A stretch of 26,486 nt of DNA, taken from the NCBI GenBank assembly GCA_943327755.2, contig CALPYF020000051.1, positions 1 through 26,486 of the forward strand, given 5' to 3'. The stretch is from Deinococcus hopiensis KR-140 (lineage in GTDB: Bacteria > Deinococcota > Deinococci > Deinococcales > Deinococcaceae). Both the position numbers and the translations under genes were made by a program. Shown here in pieces: positions 1 to 6,309 of the stretch (within the stretch, counting starts at the first letter, position 1; each line of letters begins with the position of its first letter). The notes under the pieces were generated by a model that was given only the letters and a program-made list of their open reading frames with translations, was not told where the DNA came from and searched no databases.

Positions 1-104
1 AAGGGCTCCAGTTCAATCAGCAGCTGGTCGAACTCGGCAGGACTCAACCCCACCAGCCGTTCAAAGGACCGCCCCCTGGATTTCAGCTTCTCAAGCCGCA
101 ACAC
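1..104 (-). CDS. IS5-type transposase, N-terminal fragment (runs off left edge)
   Basis: Reading leftward from a GTG at 104 there are 34 open codons to the window edge. The peptide contains RLEKLKSRGRSFERLVGLSP followed by AEFDQLLIELEP, which resembles the N-terminal helix region of IS5-superfamily DDE transposases (usual form: Y-x-x-L, then F-x-R-L-x-G-[LV]-x-x-x-x-F). The catalytic domain lies outside the window, so activity cannot be judged. A TAGGTT hexamer at 115-110 lies 5 nt before the GTG and may be the -10 element of a promoter internal to the element. The outer end of the element probably falls near 125-150, but no terminal repeat could be defined because its partner is missing. Seen: open frame and motif. 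Inferred: family. A fortuitous open frame is possible because only 34 codons are visible. Confidence 0.5.
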   Translation of the reverse strand, partial: MLRLEKLKSRGRSFERLVGLSPAEFDQLLIELEP

Positions 105-193
105 CCTTGAACCTACCGCTCCGACCTCTACTGCGCAACAGGTCTTGAGTTCAGCCGCACACGCCGTAGTGGACTCTTCCCGTTTCGCACGAA

Positions 194-238
194 TTGACAA
201 TCCTTACACCTGTCAGGTATTACTGACAGGTGTAAGGA
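194..238 (+). promoter_or_regulatory. Promoter with perfect 16-bp inverted repeat (operator) for the ArsR-type operon
   Basis: TTGACA (194-199) is followed 17-18 bp later by GTATTA/TATTAC (217-223), a plausible -35/-10 pair. The arms TCCTTACACCTGTCAG (201-216) and its exact reverse complement (223-238) flank a 6-bp spacer. The left arm fills the -35/-10 spacer, the spacer covers the -10, and the right arm covers the expected transcription start and the AAGGAG ribosome site (234-239). A bound dimer would block RNA polymerase, which suggests autorepression by the product starting at 246. Confidence 0.8.
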
Positions 239-245
239 GATCTTA

Positions 246-545
246 TTGGACCGTTCCGAAGAACAGCTGCTCACTGTCTTGGCCGCCCTCGACAATCCAC
301 ACCGCCTGCGGATCATCCACGCGTTACACCGACAAGGGCGGAACTACGTCAGTCAACTCGCGCGGGAACTCAACCTCAGTCGCCCCCTGCTTCACCTCCA
401 CCTCCAGAAACTGGAGGAGGCACAGCTCGTGACCAGTCAACTGGAACTCTCAGCCGACGGCAAGGCCCTCAAGTACTTCGAGGTCGCCGATTTCCATCTG
501 CTGCTCTCTCCAGCGACCATCACCGAAGCCGTGGGGAAACAATGA
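246..545 (+). CDS. ArsR-type winged helix-turn-helix transcriptional regulator
   Basis: This 99-residue protein is about the usual size for a single-domain ArsR/SmtB-like regulator. Residues 7-30 form the first helices (LLTVLAALDNPHRLRIIHAL, typical of the family). The recognition region is about 33-57 (YVSQLARELNLSRPLLHLHL), followed by a beta-wing at about 62-80. No cysteine is present, so a metal-thiolate sensor of the ArsR or SmtB type is unlikely and the signal is unknown. The start is TTG at 246, chosen because AAGGAGA (234-240) sits 5 nt upstream and the domain begins at once. It is the first gene of an operon with two membrane proteins 22 bp and 12 bp apart, and probably binds the inverted repeat in its own promoter. 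Family call is firm; ligand and targets are not known. Confidence 0.85.
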   Translation: MDRSEEQLLTVLAALDNPHRLRIIHALHRQGRNYVSQLARELNLSRPLLHLHLQKLEEAQLVTSQLELSADGKALKYFEVADFHLLLSPATITEAVGKQ

Positions 546-567
546 CCGTGCGGACCCCGGAGGTTAG

Positions 568-825
568 ATGTCAGACCACTTGTACCTGCTCACCCTTGCG
601 CTGTTCTTCGGAACGCTCCTCCTCATCTTTGCCCTGAAATACCTGGCCTCCATCATGTCCAACCGGGCCCAGCTGATCGACCGGGAGCGGTACGTCAAAC
701 TTGCAGAAGAGACCCGGGCCGTTCAGGAACAGCTGACCAGGGAACTGGCGTCGCTCCGGACAGACCTTGCCGGGATCACGGAACGCACCGCAGACATCCA
801 GCAGGTCCTGAGACAGGTCGAGTAA
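568..825 (+). CDS. Small membrane protein with coiled-coil tail, unknown function
   Basis: The 85-residue product has one hydrophobic segment at about 5-27 (LYLLTLALFFGTLLLIFALK), then a charged, heptad-like region from about 38 to 85, rich in E, R, Q and L, ending QQVLRQVE. The architecture (N-terminal membrane anchor and short cytoplasmic coiled coil) recalls PspB-like proteins in shape only; I see no specific signature. A good ribosome site (GGAGG) precedes the ATG. It lies 22 bp after the regulator and 12 bp before another membrane protein, so the three are probably co-transcribed and the coiled coil may dock a partner such as the regulator or the next protein. Function unknown. Confidence 0.75.
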   Translation: MSDHLYLLTLALFFGTLLLIFALKYLASIMSNRAQLIDRERYVKLAEETRAVQEQLTRELASLRTDLAGITERTADIQQVLRQVE

Positions 826-836
826 GGAGCGCCGCC

Positions 837-1271
837 ATGAACGAAGAACTGTCGGTTCTCAGAGTCAACCTGCTGCGTCTCTTGTACCTCCTGCTGGTCG
901 TGGGCACGGGGTACCTGGCCTGGTCGGAGCTCCTCGCTTCTCCGGAGCACCTGGATCTGAACCGCGGCGTCGTCGTGAGCACGCTGGGCGCCGTGTCCCT
1001 GCTGGCAGTCCTGGGGCTCAAGTACCCGCTTCAGATGTTGCCGCTGCTGTTCTGGGAGATCGCCTGGAAGACCATCTGGCTGCTGAGCGTATTCCTGCCC
1101 CTCTGGCGCGGCGGCCAGGCCAGCCCAGGCGTCCTCGAGAATGCATTCGCCTGCTCGTTTGTCGTCCTGTTCTACGTGGCTATGCCCTGGTCGTACGTGT
1201 ACCAGCACTACTGGAAAAAGTCCCCGGAAGCCTGGCGACGACTGGCCACTGGAGACCTGCCGAAGATGTGA
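837..1271 (+). CDS. Four-helix integral membrane protein, unknown function
   Basis: The 144-residue product has about four predicted membrane segments: about 11-30 (LLRLLYLLLVVGTGYLAW), 44-62 (VVVSTLGAVSLLAVLGLKY), 66-87 (MLPLLFWEIAWKTIWLLSVF) and 103-122 (AFACSFVVLFYVAMPWSYVY). The tail is positively charged (KKSPEAWRRLATG). The start ATG follows AAGGAG at a good distance. It is the last gene of the ArsR-type operon; a strong hairpin follows about 80 bp downstream. I do not recognise the family. Co-regulation with a winged-helix repressor suggests a membrane response system, but nothing in the sequence names a substrate. Confidence 0.75.
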   Translation: MNEELSVLRVNLLRLLYLLLVVGTGYLAWSELLASPEHLDLNRGVVVSTLGAVSLLAVLGLKYPLQMLPLLFWEIAWKTIWLLSVFLPLWRGGQASPGVLENAFACSFVVLFYVAMPWSYVYQHYWKKSPEAWRRLATGDLPKM

Positions 1272-1353
1272 CGAGTCGGGCCCGAAAGCACCATCCGTGT
1301 GACCCGGTCGCTCCCACCCCTGAACATGTCACGAGACGCAGCGTGCGTCCACA

Positions 1354-1380
1354 AGGCCCCTGCCCTCCACGCAGGGGCCT
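1354..1380 (+). terminator. Hairpin terminator after the ArsR-type operon
   Basis: A perfect 10-bp stem (AGGCCCCTGC / GCAGGGGCCT) with a 7-nt loop lies 82 bp after the stop of the last operon gene. There is no T-run, so intrinsic termination may be incomplete; position and strength still make this its likely role. Confidence 0.6.
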
Positions 1381-1450
1381 CTGCCGTCTGTCCGGGGCGG
1401 GACCACAAATGCAGCGTCTCTCGACAGTTCTTGGTCCCGTGCAGAACCCA

Positions 1451-1611
1451 GTGAACTACCCTAGCCCTAAAGGGCAGGGCTTCTCGGGACAGGCACGCTC
1501 CACTGAGCCACCTTGAGTCCGCGAAGGCATCGACCATGCCAGGATGTTCTTGGCAGCATTTGAGGGTGCCCCGATTGCGGTTCCAGCCGATTTGCAAATC
1601 TCAGCGTATCT
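1451..1611 (-). mobile_element. Remnant of an IS200/IS605-type element: degraded tnpB 3' end plus right-end hairpin
   Basis: On the minus strand, positions 1611-1540 encode a stretch containing ICKSAGTAIG and then NAAKNILA, resembling the final zinc-ribbon and C-terminal motif of TnpB (C-x-x-CG ... D-x-NAAxNI), but with the second cysteine and the catalytic Asp region altered (AGTAIGAPSNAA). A second frame supplies the typical tail SREALPFRARVVH, so a frameshift is likely. It is followed by a hairpin at 1459-1479 (CCCT-GCCC / GGGC-T-AGGG) and the terminus GTAGTTCAC, a pattern I associate with right ends of IS605-type elements. No left end, tnpA or upstream tnpB is present. The remnant cannot move by itself. 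Confidence 0.65.
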
Positions 1612-1723
1612 TGAGCCGCTCCTGCTGGCCTGAACCACCCGAGCAGGCCTCGCCAGACCTGCAAGGGAGCAAGGGATGTCTGCTCCCGGACATCCTGCAC
1701 ACCCAGGAAGCGCGACCCGTCCC

Positions 1724-2797
1724 TCAGGGGGCGCCCTGTGACGCTGCTGCCGGCCGCACCCCGCGGTGCACGTCCACGCGGTTTTTACCGCTGCGTTTGG
1801 CCTGGTAGAGGGCCCGGTCGGCGCGCACGAAGGCGTCCCGGAACGGTTCACCCACCGCCCAGTACGTCCCCCCCAGGCTCACGGTGACCCGCTGCCCGGC
1901 CAGAGGCGCGGCGGCCACGGCGGCGCGGAGCGTCTCCCCCAGCGCGGCGCCACACTCGAGGTCGCCTGGGACGAGCAGCACGAACTCCTCCCCGCCCCAG
2001 CGGGCCAGCAGACTGCCGGGGGGTAAACCGTCCTGCACGGTGCGGGCCAGCTGGCGCAGCACGTCGTCACCCACCGCGTGCCCCCACGTGTCGTTCACGA
2101 CCTTGAAGTCGTCCGCGTCAAGGACCAGCAGGGTCCGTCCCGCCTGCGCCAGATCCTCGAAGCCCCGGCGGTTGAGCAGGCCAGTCAGGGGATCATGCGT
2201 CGCGAGGGAGGCGAGGAGGTGGGCGCGCTCGACGACCTGACCCAGCGTCTGACGCATGATGACCCCGACCGCCAGCAGCGCGAACATCCCCAGGTTCACC
2301 CACTGCGTCAGGTCCCGCGTGCCGGACAGGTCGGCGGTCAGCCGATTCACTTCGAACCGGTACGCGCCGAGCAGGAGGACCGCCAGGCTCAGCGACCAGG
2401 CCGGGGGCAGGACCACGAGCAGGCCCGTCACGATGAACAGCAGCACGCTCCCCAGCAGGTCGGCGTCGAGCGGTGAGGTGGGATTGACGGCGTAGCTGAT
2501 CAGGAAGTGCGCGCCGCTCAGGAGCAGCAGTCCGGCGAAGATGCGCTCGGCCAGCGGCAGGCGGCGGGCGTCACGCCAGACGAGCGCGGTGAGCGCCGCG
2601 CCGCTGAGCATCACGGCGCCGTGCGTGACAGCCAGGGCGAGCGCGCCAGACCGGACGAGGTGCAGCAGCAACAGGGTCAGGCCGGGCGTGGCGAGCAGGA
2701 GGGCGAGCAGGTACCCGCGGAGCTTCACCCGGGTCACCTCAGCCGGGGGGCTGGAGGGACGCGGGGCGGAGGAACGTGCGGGAGGCCGTCTGGTCAT
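1724..2797 (-). CDS. Membrane-anchored diguanylate cyclase (GGDEF domain)
   Basis: The 357-residue protein would make cyclic di-GMP from two GTP. A Pro/Ser/Arg-rich leader (1-25) precedes about five or six hydrophobic segments (about 27-185), which form a small membrane sensor of no family I recognise. The GGDEF domain spans about 195-345: DPLTGLLNRRGF (202-213), the metal-binding aspartate in LDADDFKVVND (226-236), GHAVGDD, then the active-site loop RWGGEEF (266-272). The RxxD product-inhibition site five residues upstream is absent (PPGSLLA), so feedback inhibition by c-di-GMP is unlikely. The ATG at 2797 has GGAG about 8 nt upstream. The gene stands alone; its 3' neighbour is the TnpB remnant. 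Catalytic residues look intact. Confidence 0.9.
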   Translation of the reverse strand: MTRRPPARSSAPRPSSPPAEVTRVKLRGYLLALLLATPGLTLLLLHLVRSGALALAVTHGAVMLSGAALTALVWRDARRLPLAERIFAGLLLLSGAHFLISYAVNPTSPLDADLLGSVLLFIVTGLLVVLPPAWSLSLAVLLLGAYRFEVNRLTADLSGTRDLTQWVNLGMFALLAVGVIMRQTLGQVVERAHLLASLATHDPLTGLLNRRGFEDLAQAGRTLLVLDADDFKVVNDTWGHAVGDDVLRQLARTVQDGLPPGSLLARWGGEEFVLLVPGDLECGAALGETLRAAVAAAPLAGQRVTVSLGGTYWAVGEPFRDAFVRADRALYQAKRSGKNRVDVHRGVRPAAASQGAP

Positions 2798-2979
2798 GTC
2801 GTACTCTCCGCCTCATGGTGGGCCACGGCGTCTCACGGGAACCTTTCCGAGGCAGGGGGGCGACACCACAGCGGGGGCCCAGGGCATGCACTGGCGCGCA
2901 CGCCGTGTGTCCTGCGGTGCCGAGCGGCGCGTCGAGCGTTCAGTGCCGGTGCGGACAGCCGGTAGGGGTCAGACCGCCC

Positions 2980-3007
2980 CGCCGGGCGACCTGCCCCGGG
3001 CCCGGCG
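2980..3007 (-). terminator. Hairpin downstream of the carbohydrate import operon
   Basis: An 8-bp stem (CGCCGGGC / GCCCGGCG) with a 12-nt GC-rich loop lies 29 bp beyond the esterase stop codon. No T-run follows on the minus strand, so assignment as terminator rests on position and stem strength. Confidence 0.45.
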
Positions 3008-3035
3008 TGATCAGATCGGTGCCCCCACGCGGCAG

Positions 3036-4463
3036 TCACGGCGCGTGCAGGAACGGCGTGGCCGGTTGCCCCCCGGCGTCCGTGAGGTTCGGTGTCGCGC
3101 CGACCTGCCACGCGTGCCGGACCTGTGTGGGGGCCGGGACGTCCGGGCAGTGCAGGTGGGCCTGCTGGCCGCGCAGGCGGACCAGTGCCGGGGCGAATTT
3201 CCCGTCCGGGCCGGCCAGGGCGAAGCCGCGGGGCGCGCCGCCGTCCAGGGTGCGCAGCGCCGAGTGTGCATGCGTGCAGAACGTCAGGGTGGCGCGGCCC
3301 GGCCCGAACCGCGCGGCGCGCAGGGCCGGGCCGCTGCCGGGGACGTCTGCCCGGCCGTACGCGCGGTGCAGGGCCAGTCCCGCGAAGCGTTCACCGACCT
3401 GGGCTTTGCGCAGCGGGTGGATGTCGTTCAGGTCACCCAGGTCGGCGGTACACACCAGGCCACTGCGTGCGCCGCGCGTGGCGGCCTGCTGCGCGGCCCA
3501 GAGGTCGAACAGGTCCCCGTCCGAGGCGTAGCGGTACGGCGCGAGCTGCGCGGCGTACACCGGCAGGTCGCGCTGACCACTGGCGCAGCGCACGGCCGCC
3601 ATGAAAGCCTGCAGGCGCGGCGCGTACGGCCCGGCGTCCCCGACGTCGGATTCCCCCTGGTACCACAGGGCGCCGCGCAGGGCCAGAGGCGTGAGCGGGG
3701 CGATCATGGCGTTCCAGGCCGTGCCGGGCTTCAGGGTGTTCCACGTCTGATAGGGCGTGAACGGATGCGGCCCGTGCCGGGCGGCCTGGTCGGCGGCCCG
3801 GATCTCGGCGGCGTCCGCGTCGAGGGCCGGATGACCCCGCTGCGCCGGCAGGGGGATGAACGGCGCGACGCGGCTGCCCCCGTAGGCGGCCTGGATGAGA
3901 CCGACCGGCACGCCGAGGTCCTGCACGAGCCGCGTGCCGAAGTGGAAGGCGACGGCGGAGAAGCCGCCCCACCCGCCCCGCTGGACGGTGCGGGGCGTGC
4001 AGACTGACCAGCGGGGGGTGCCCGCAGCTGGTGGGAAGTGCGCCTGCGGAGTCGGCGCGGACGCCTTGTGGACGAGCAGCAGCCGCAGGCGCGGCTGGTC
4101 GGCCAGGGCCAGGGTCCGCTGCGGGTGGTCGGCCATCGTGACGCCGAGTTCCATGTTCGACTGCCCGGCGCACAGCCACACGTCCCCGACGAGGACGTCT
4201 CGCCGCTCGAGGCGCTGCCCGGCCCCGCGGACGGTCAGGACGCGGCCCTCGTCACTGGCCGGGAGGGGCGCGAGGTGCAGCGCCCAGCGGCCGTTCTGCT
4301 TCACGCGGGCCGCGGCCTCCTGCCCGGCGAAGGTCACGCGCACCTCCTCGCCCGGAGGCCCGAAGCCCCAGACCGCAGCGGGCACGTCCCGCTGCAGGAC
4401 CATGTGGGTGGTGAAGGCGTCGCCGAGCCGCAGGGCGGGGTGGGCCACCGTGGGGCGGATCAC
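3036..4463 (-). CDS. Sialate O-acetylesterase-type carbohydrate esterase (SGNH fold)
   Basis: The 475-residue product has an N-terminal beta domain beginning LRLGDAFTTHMVLQRDVPAA (residues 11-30), then a SASA/SGNH esterase domain: block I with the nucleophile at Ser102 in AGQSNM, WYQGES at 268-272, and a C-terminal Asp-x-His pair in NDIHP (Asp347, His349). The family removes O-acetyl groups from sugars. No signal peptide is seen, so action in the cytoplasm is expected. As the last gene of a probable mannan import operon, it may deacetylate imported acetylated manno-oligosaccharides; sialic acid is unlikely because no sialic acid genes are present. The GTG start at 4463 lacks a ribosome site but overlaps the stop of an 18-codon frame with an excellent one, so translation may be coupled. 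Family is secure; substrate is inferred. Confidence 0.85.
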   Translation of the reverse strand: MIRPTVAHPALRLGDAFTTHMVLQRDVPAAVWGFGPPGEEVRVTFAGQEAAARVKQNGRWALHLAPLPASDEGRVLTVRGAGQRLERRDVLVGDVWLCAGQSNMELGVTMADHPQRTLALADQPRLRLLLVHKASAPTPQAHFPPAAGTPRWSVCTPRTVQRGGWGGFSAVAFHFGTRLVQDLGVPVGLIQAAYGGSRVAPFIPLPAQRGHPALDADAAEIRAADQAARHGPHPFTPYQTWNTLKPGTAWNAMIAPLTPLALRGALWYQGESDVGDAGPYAPRLQAFMAAVRCASGQRDLPVYAAQLAPYRYASDGDLFDLWAAQQAATRGARSGLVCTADLGDLNDIHPLRKAQVGERFAGLALHRAYGRADVPGSGPALRAARFGPGRATLTFCTHAHSALRTLDGGAPRGFALAGPDGKFAPALVRLRGQQAHLHCPDVPAPTQVRHAWQVGATPNLTDAGGQPATPFLHAP

Positions 4464-4516
4464 GTCGTGTGCGGGTCCGGCGGAATGGGGGCTGGGGTCA
4501 GGATCGGTGTGGTCAC
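4460..4516 (-). CDS. Possible 18-codon coupled leader ORF before the esterase
   Basis: GGAGG (4527-4523) lies 6 nt before a GTG at 4516 that opens 18 codons (VTTPILTPAPIPPDPHTT) and stops at a TGA overlapping the esterase GTG (GTGA). The esterase has no ribosome site of its own. Either ribosomes terminating here re-initiate at the esterase, or a one-base sequence difference hides a longer esterase N-terminus. The peptide is Pro/Thr-rich with no known motif. Confidence 0.4.
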   Translation of the reverse strand: MTTPILTPAPIPPDPHTT

Positions 4517-4536
4517 GGGGGTCCTCCAGGTGAGGG

Positions 4537-6309
4537 TCAGGGGGTCGGGGTGGCGGCGTGCAGCCGCGCGTAGTGGCCCTTGAGGCCCATGAGTTCCTCG
4601 TGCGTCCCGGCTTCCAGCACCTGTCCGCCGCCGAGCACCAGGATGCGGGTGGCGGTGCGGACGGTGCTGAGGCGGTGCGCGACCACGAACGTCGTGCGGC
4701 CCCGCATCAGGTGGGTCAGGGCGCGCTGGATGTGGGCCTCGGATTCGGTATCCAGCGCGCTGGTCGCCTCGTCGAGGATCAGGACGCGCGGGTCGCGGAT
4801 CAGGGCGCGGGCGATGGCGATCCGCTGCCGCTGCCCGCCCGAGAGGGGCGCGCCGCCCGCACCCACGCGGGCGTCCAGGCCGCCAGGCAGGGCGTCCACG
4901 AATGCCTCGGCGTGCGCGTGGCGCAGCGCGTCGCGTACGCGCGCTTCGGGCACGCCGGTCAGGCCGTAGGTCACGTTGTCGCGCACACTCCCGCCGAACA
5001 TCACGGGGTCCTGCGGGACGACGCTCACGAACCGCCGGTACGAGCGCAGGTCCAGGCTGGCCATGTCATGCCCGTCGAGCGTGATGCGGCCACTGGTGGG
5101 GCGCACGAACCCGATCACGAGGTTCAGCAGGGTGCTCTTGCCGCTGCCGCTCGCGCCGACCAGGGCGATCACCTCACCGGGCCGCGCGCTGAACGTCACG
5201 TCCGTCACGGCCGCGCCCTCCCCGGGGTAGGTCAAGCCCACGTGTTCGAAGTGGACCTCGCCGCGCACGGTGTCGAGGGACTGCTTGCCGGCGTTGAGTT
5301 CCACGTCCGGACTCTGCAGGACTTCACCGATCGACCGCAGGCTGTCCAGGCCCCGGGTGACCTGCGGGGCGACGTTCAGCAGGGCCATCACGCTGCCGGT
5401 CAGGGATCCGAAGAACGCCGTGAGCATCACCACGTCCCCGACCGTCAGGGTCAGCGTGCGGGTCGCGTACGCCCACGCCGCCACCATCAGGCACAGCAGG
5501 TTGAACACGTTGAAGGTCATCCAGGACACCGCGCCGAACATGGCGTTCGCGGCGTCGAGTTGCAGGCCCGCGTCCCGCACGCGGGAGAACGTGCCGCCCA
5601 CGCGCGCGACCTCGGTGTCCTCGAGCGCGTGGGCGCGGGTCAGGGGCAGCAGGGTCGTCATCTCCCCCACCCGCGCGGTCATCTGTTCGAGTTCGACCCG
5701 GAAGGCGCTGTTGCGGGCGTCCAGCGCGGCGCGCATGCTGCGGATCAGCAGGGCTGTGACCGGCACGGTCAGCAGGAAGAACAGCAGAAAGACCGGGGTG
5801 CGCAGGGCCGTGCTGATGACGGCGGTCCCGATCGCCAGCAGCGCGCCCAGACCGCTTTCGAACAGGACGCGCGTCAGGCCCTCGACGGCCTCGGCGTCGC
5901 GCAGCACCTTGCTCTGCAGCGCGCCGGGACTCCAGGCCTGCACGCCCCCCAGCGAGAGATGCTGCACGCGCCGGACGACCGCGAACCGCAGGCGGTTTTC
6001 GACCGTCCGGGTGGCCCGCGTCAGGGCCCGGACGTAGCCGAAGTTGGTGGGGACATTCAGCATGACCAGGAGCGTCATGCCCAGGCCCACCCCGCCGATC
6101 ACCGGCAGCGGGTCCGGGCGCGGCAACGCGTCGATGATGCGGGCCGTCGCGACGGGCATCAGCACCGCCGGGCTCGATTTGATCAGGAAGAACGCGGCGG
6201 CGACGGCCAGGTTCCCGCGCTCACGGCGGAACAGGAAGGCCATGGTGCGCGCCGGCGGTTCGTCCTGGTAGCGGTGTTCGAGCAGTTCGTCGGCGCGGGG
6301 ACCGGTCAC
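4537..6309 (-). CDS. ABC exporter half-transporter (fused membrane and ATPase domains)
   Basis: Starting from the GTG at 6309, the protein has 590 residues, normal for a type I ABC exporter half. The longer open frame upstream only overlaps the preceding gene. Six membrane helices lie in about 33-320. The nucleotide-binding domain covers about 350-585: Walker A GASGSGKST (385-393), Q-loop VVPQDP (430-435), signature LSGGQRQR (489-496), Walker B VLILDE (509-514), D-loop SALD and H-loop His545. All catalytic residues are present, so it should hydrolyse ATP as a homodimer or with a partner encoded elsewhere. Its start overlaps the upstream glycosidase stop by 4 bp (GTGA), implying coupled translation. 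An exporter inside a sugar-import operon is unexpected. Substrate unknown. Confidence 0.88.
   Translation of the reverse strand: MTGPRADELLEHRYQDEPPARTMAFLFRRERGNLAVAAAFFLIKSSPAVLMPVATARIIDALPRPDPLPVIGGVGLGMTLLVMLNVPTNFGYVRALTRATRTVENRLRFAVVRRVQHLSLGGVQAWSPGALQSKVLRDAEAVEGLTRVLFESGLGALLAIGTAVISTALRTPVFLLFFLLTVPVTALLIRSMRAALDARNSAFRVELEQMTARVGEMTTLLPLTRAHALEDTEVARVGGTFSRVRDAGLQLDAANAMFGAVSWMTFNVFNLLCLMVAAWAYATRTLTLTVGDVVMLTAFFGSLTGSVMALLNVAPQVTRGLDSLRSIGEVLQSPDVELNAGKQSLDTVRGEVHFEHVGLTYPGEGAAVTDVTFSARPGEVIALVGASGSGKSTLLNLVIGFVRPTSGRITLDGHDMASLDLRSYRRFVSVVPQDPVMFGGSVRDNVTYGLTGVPEARVRDALRHAHAEAFVDALPGGLDARVGAGGAPLSGGQRQRIAIARALIRDPRVLILDEATSALDTESEAHIQRALTHLMRGRTTFVVAHRLSTVRTATRILVLGGGQVLEAGTHEELMGLKGHYARLHAATPTP

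Larger units (their letters stand above)
1272..1723. other. Gene-free stretch between the ArsR-type operon and the GGDEF gene
   Basis: The stretch contains the hairpin at 1354-1380 and the IS200/IS605 remnant at 1451-1611. I see no intact coding region in the remainder: 1381-1450 has no clear feature, and 1612-1723 may be further decayed element sequence but shows no recognisable motif. Confidence 0.6.

Noticed and set aside
128..316. 62-codon minus-strand frame over the ArsR-type promoter
   Set aside because: It crosses the promoter and operator and the start of the regulator, and has no motif or ribosome site.
2541..4007. Plus-strand open frame of 488 codons opposite the esterase
   Set aside because: Arg/Gly-rich shadow frame antisense to two recognisable proteins.
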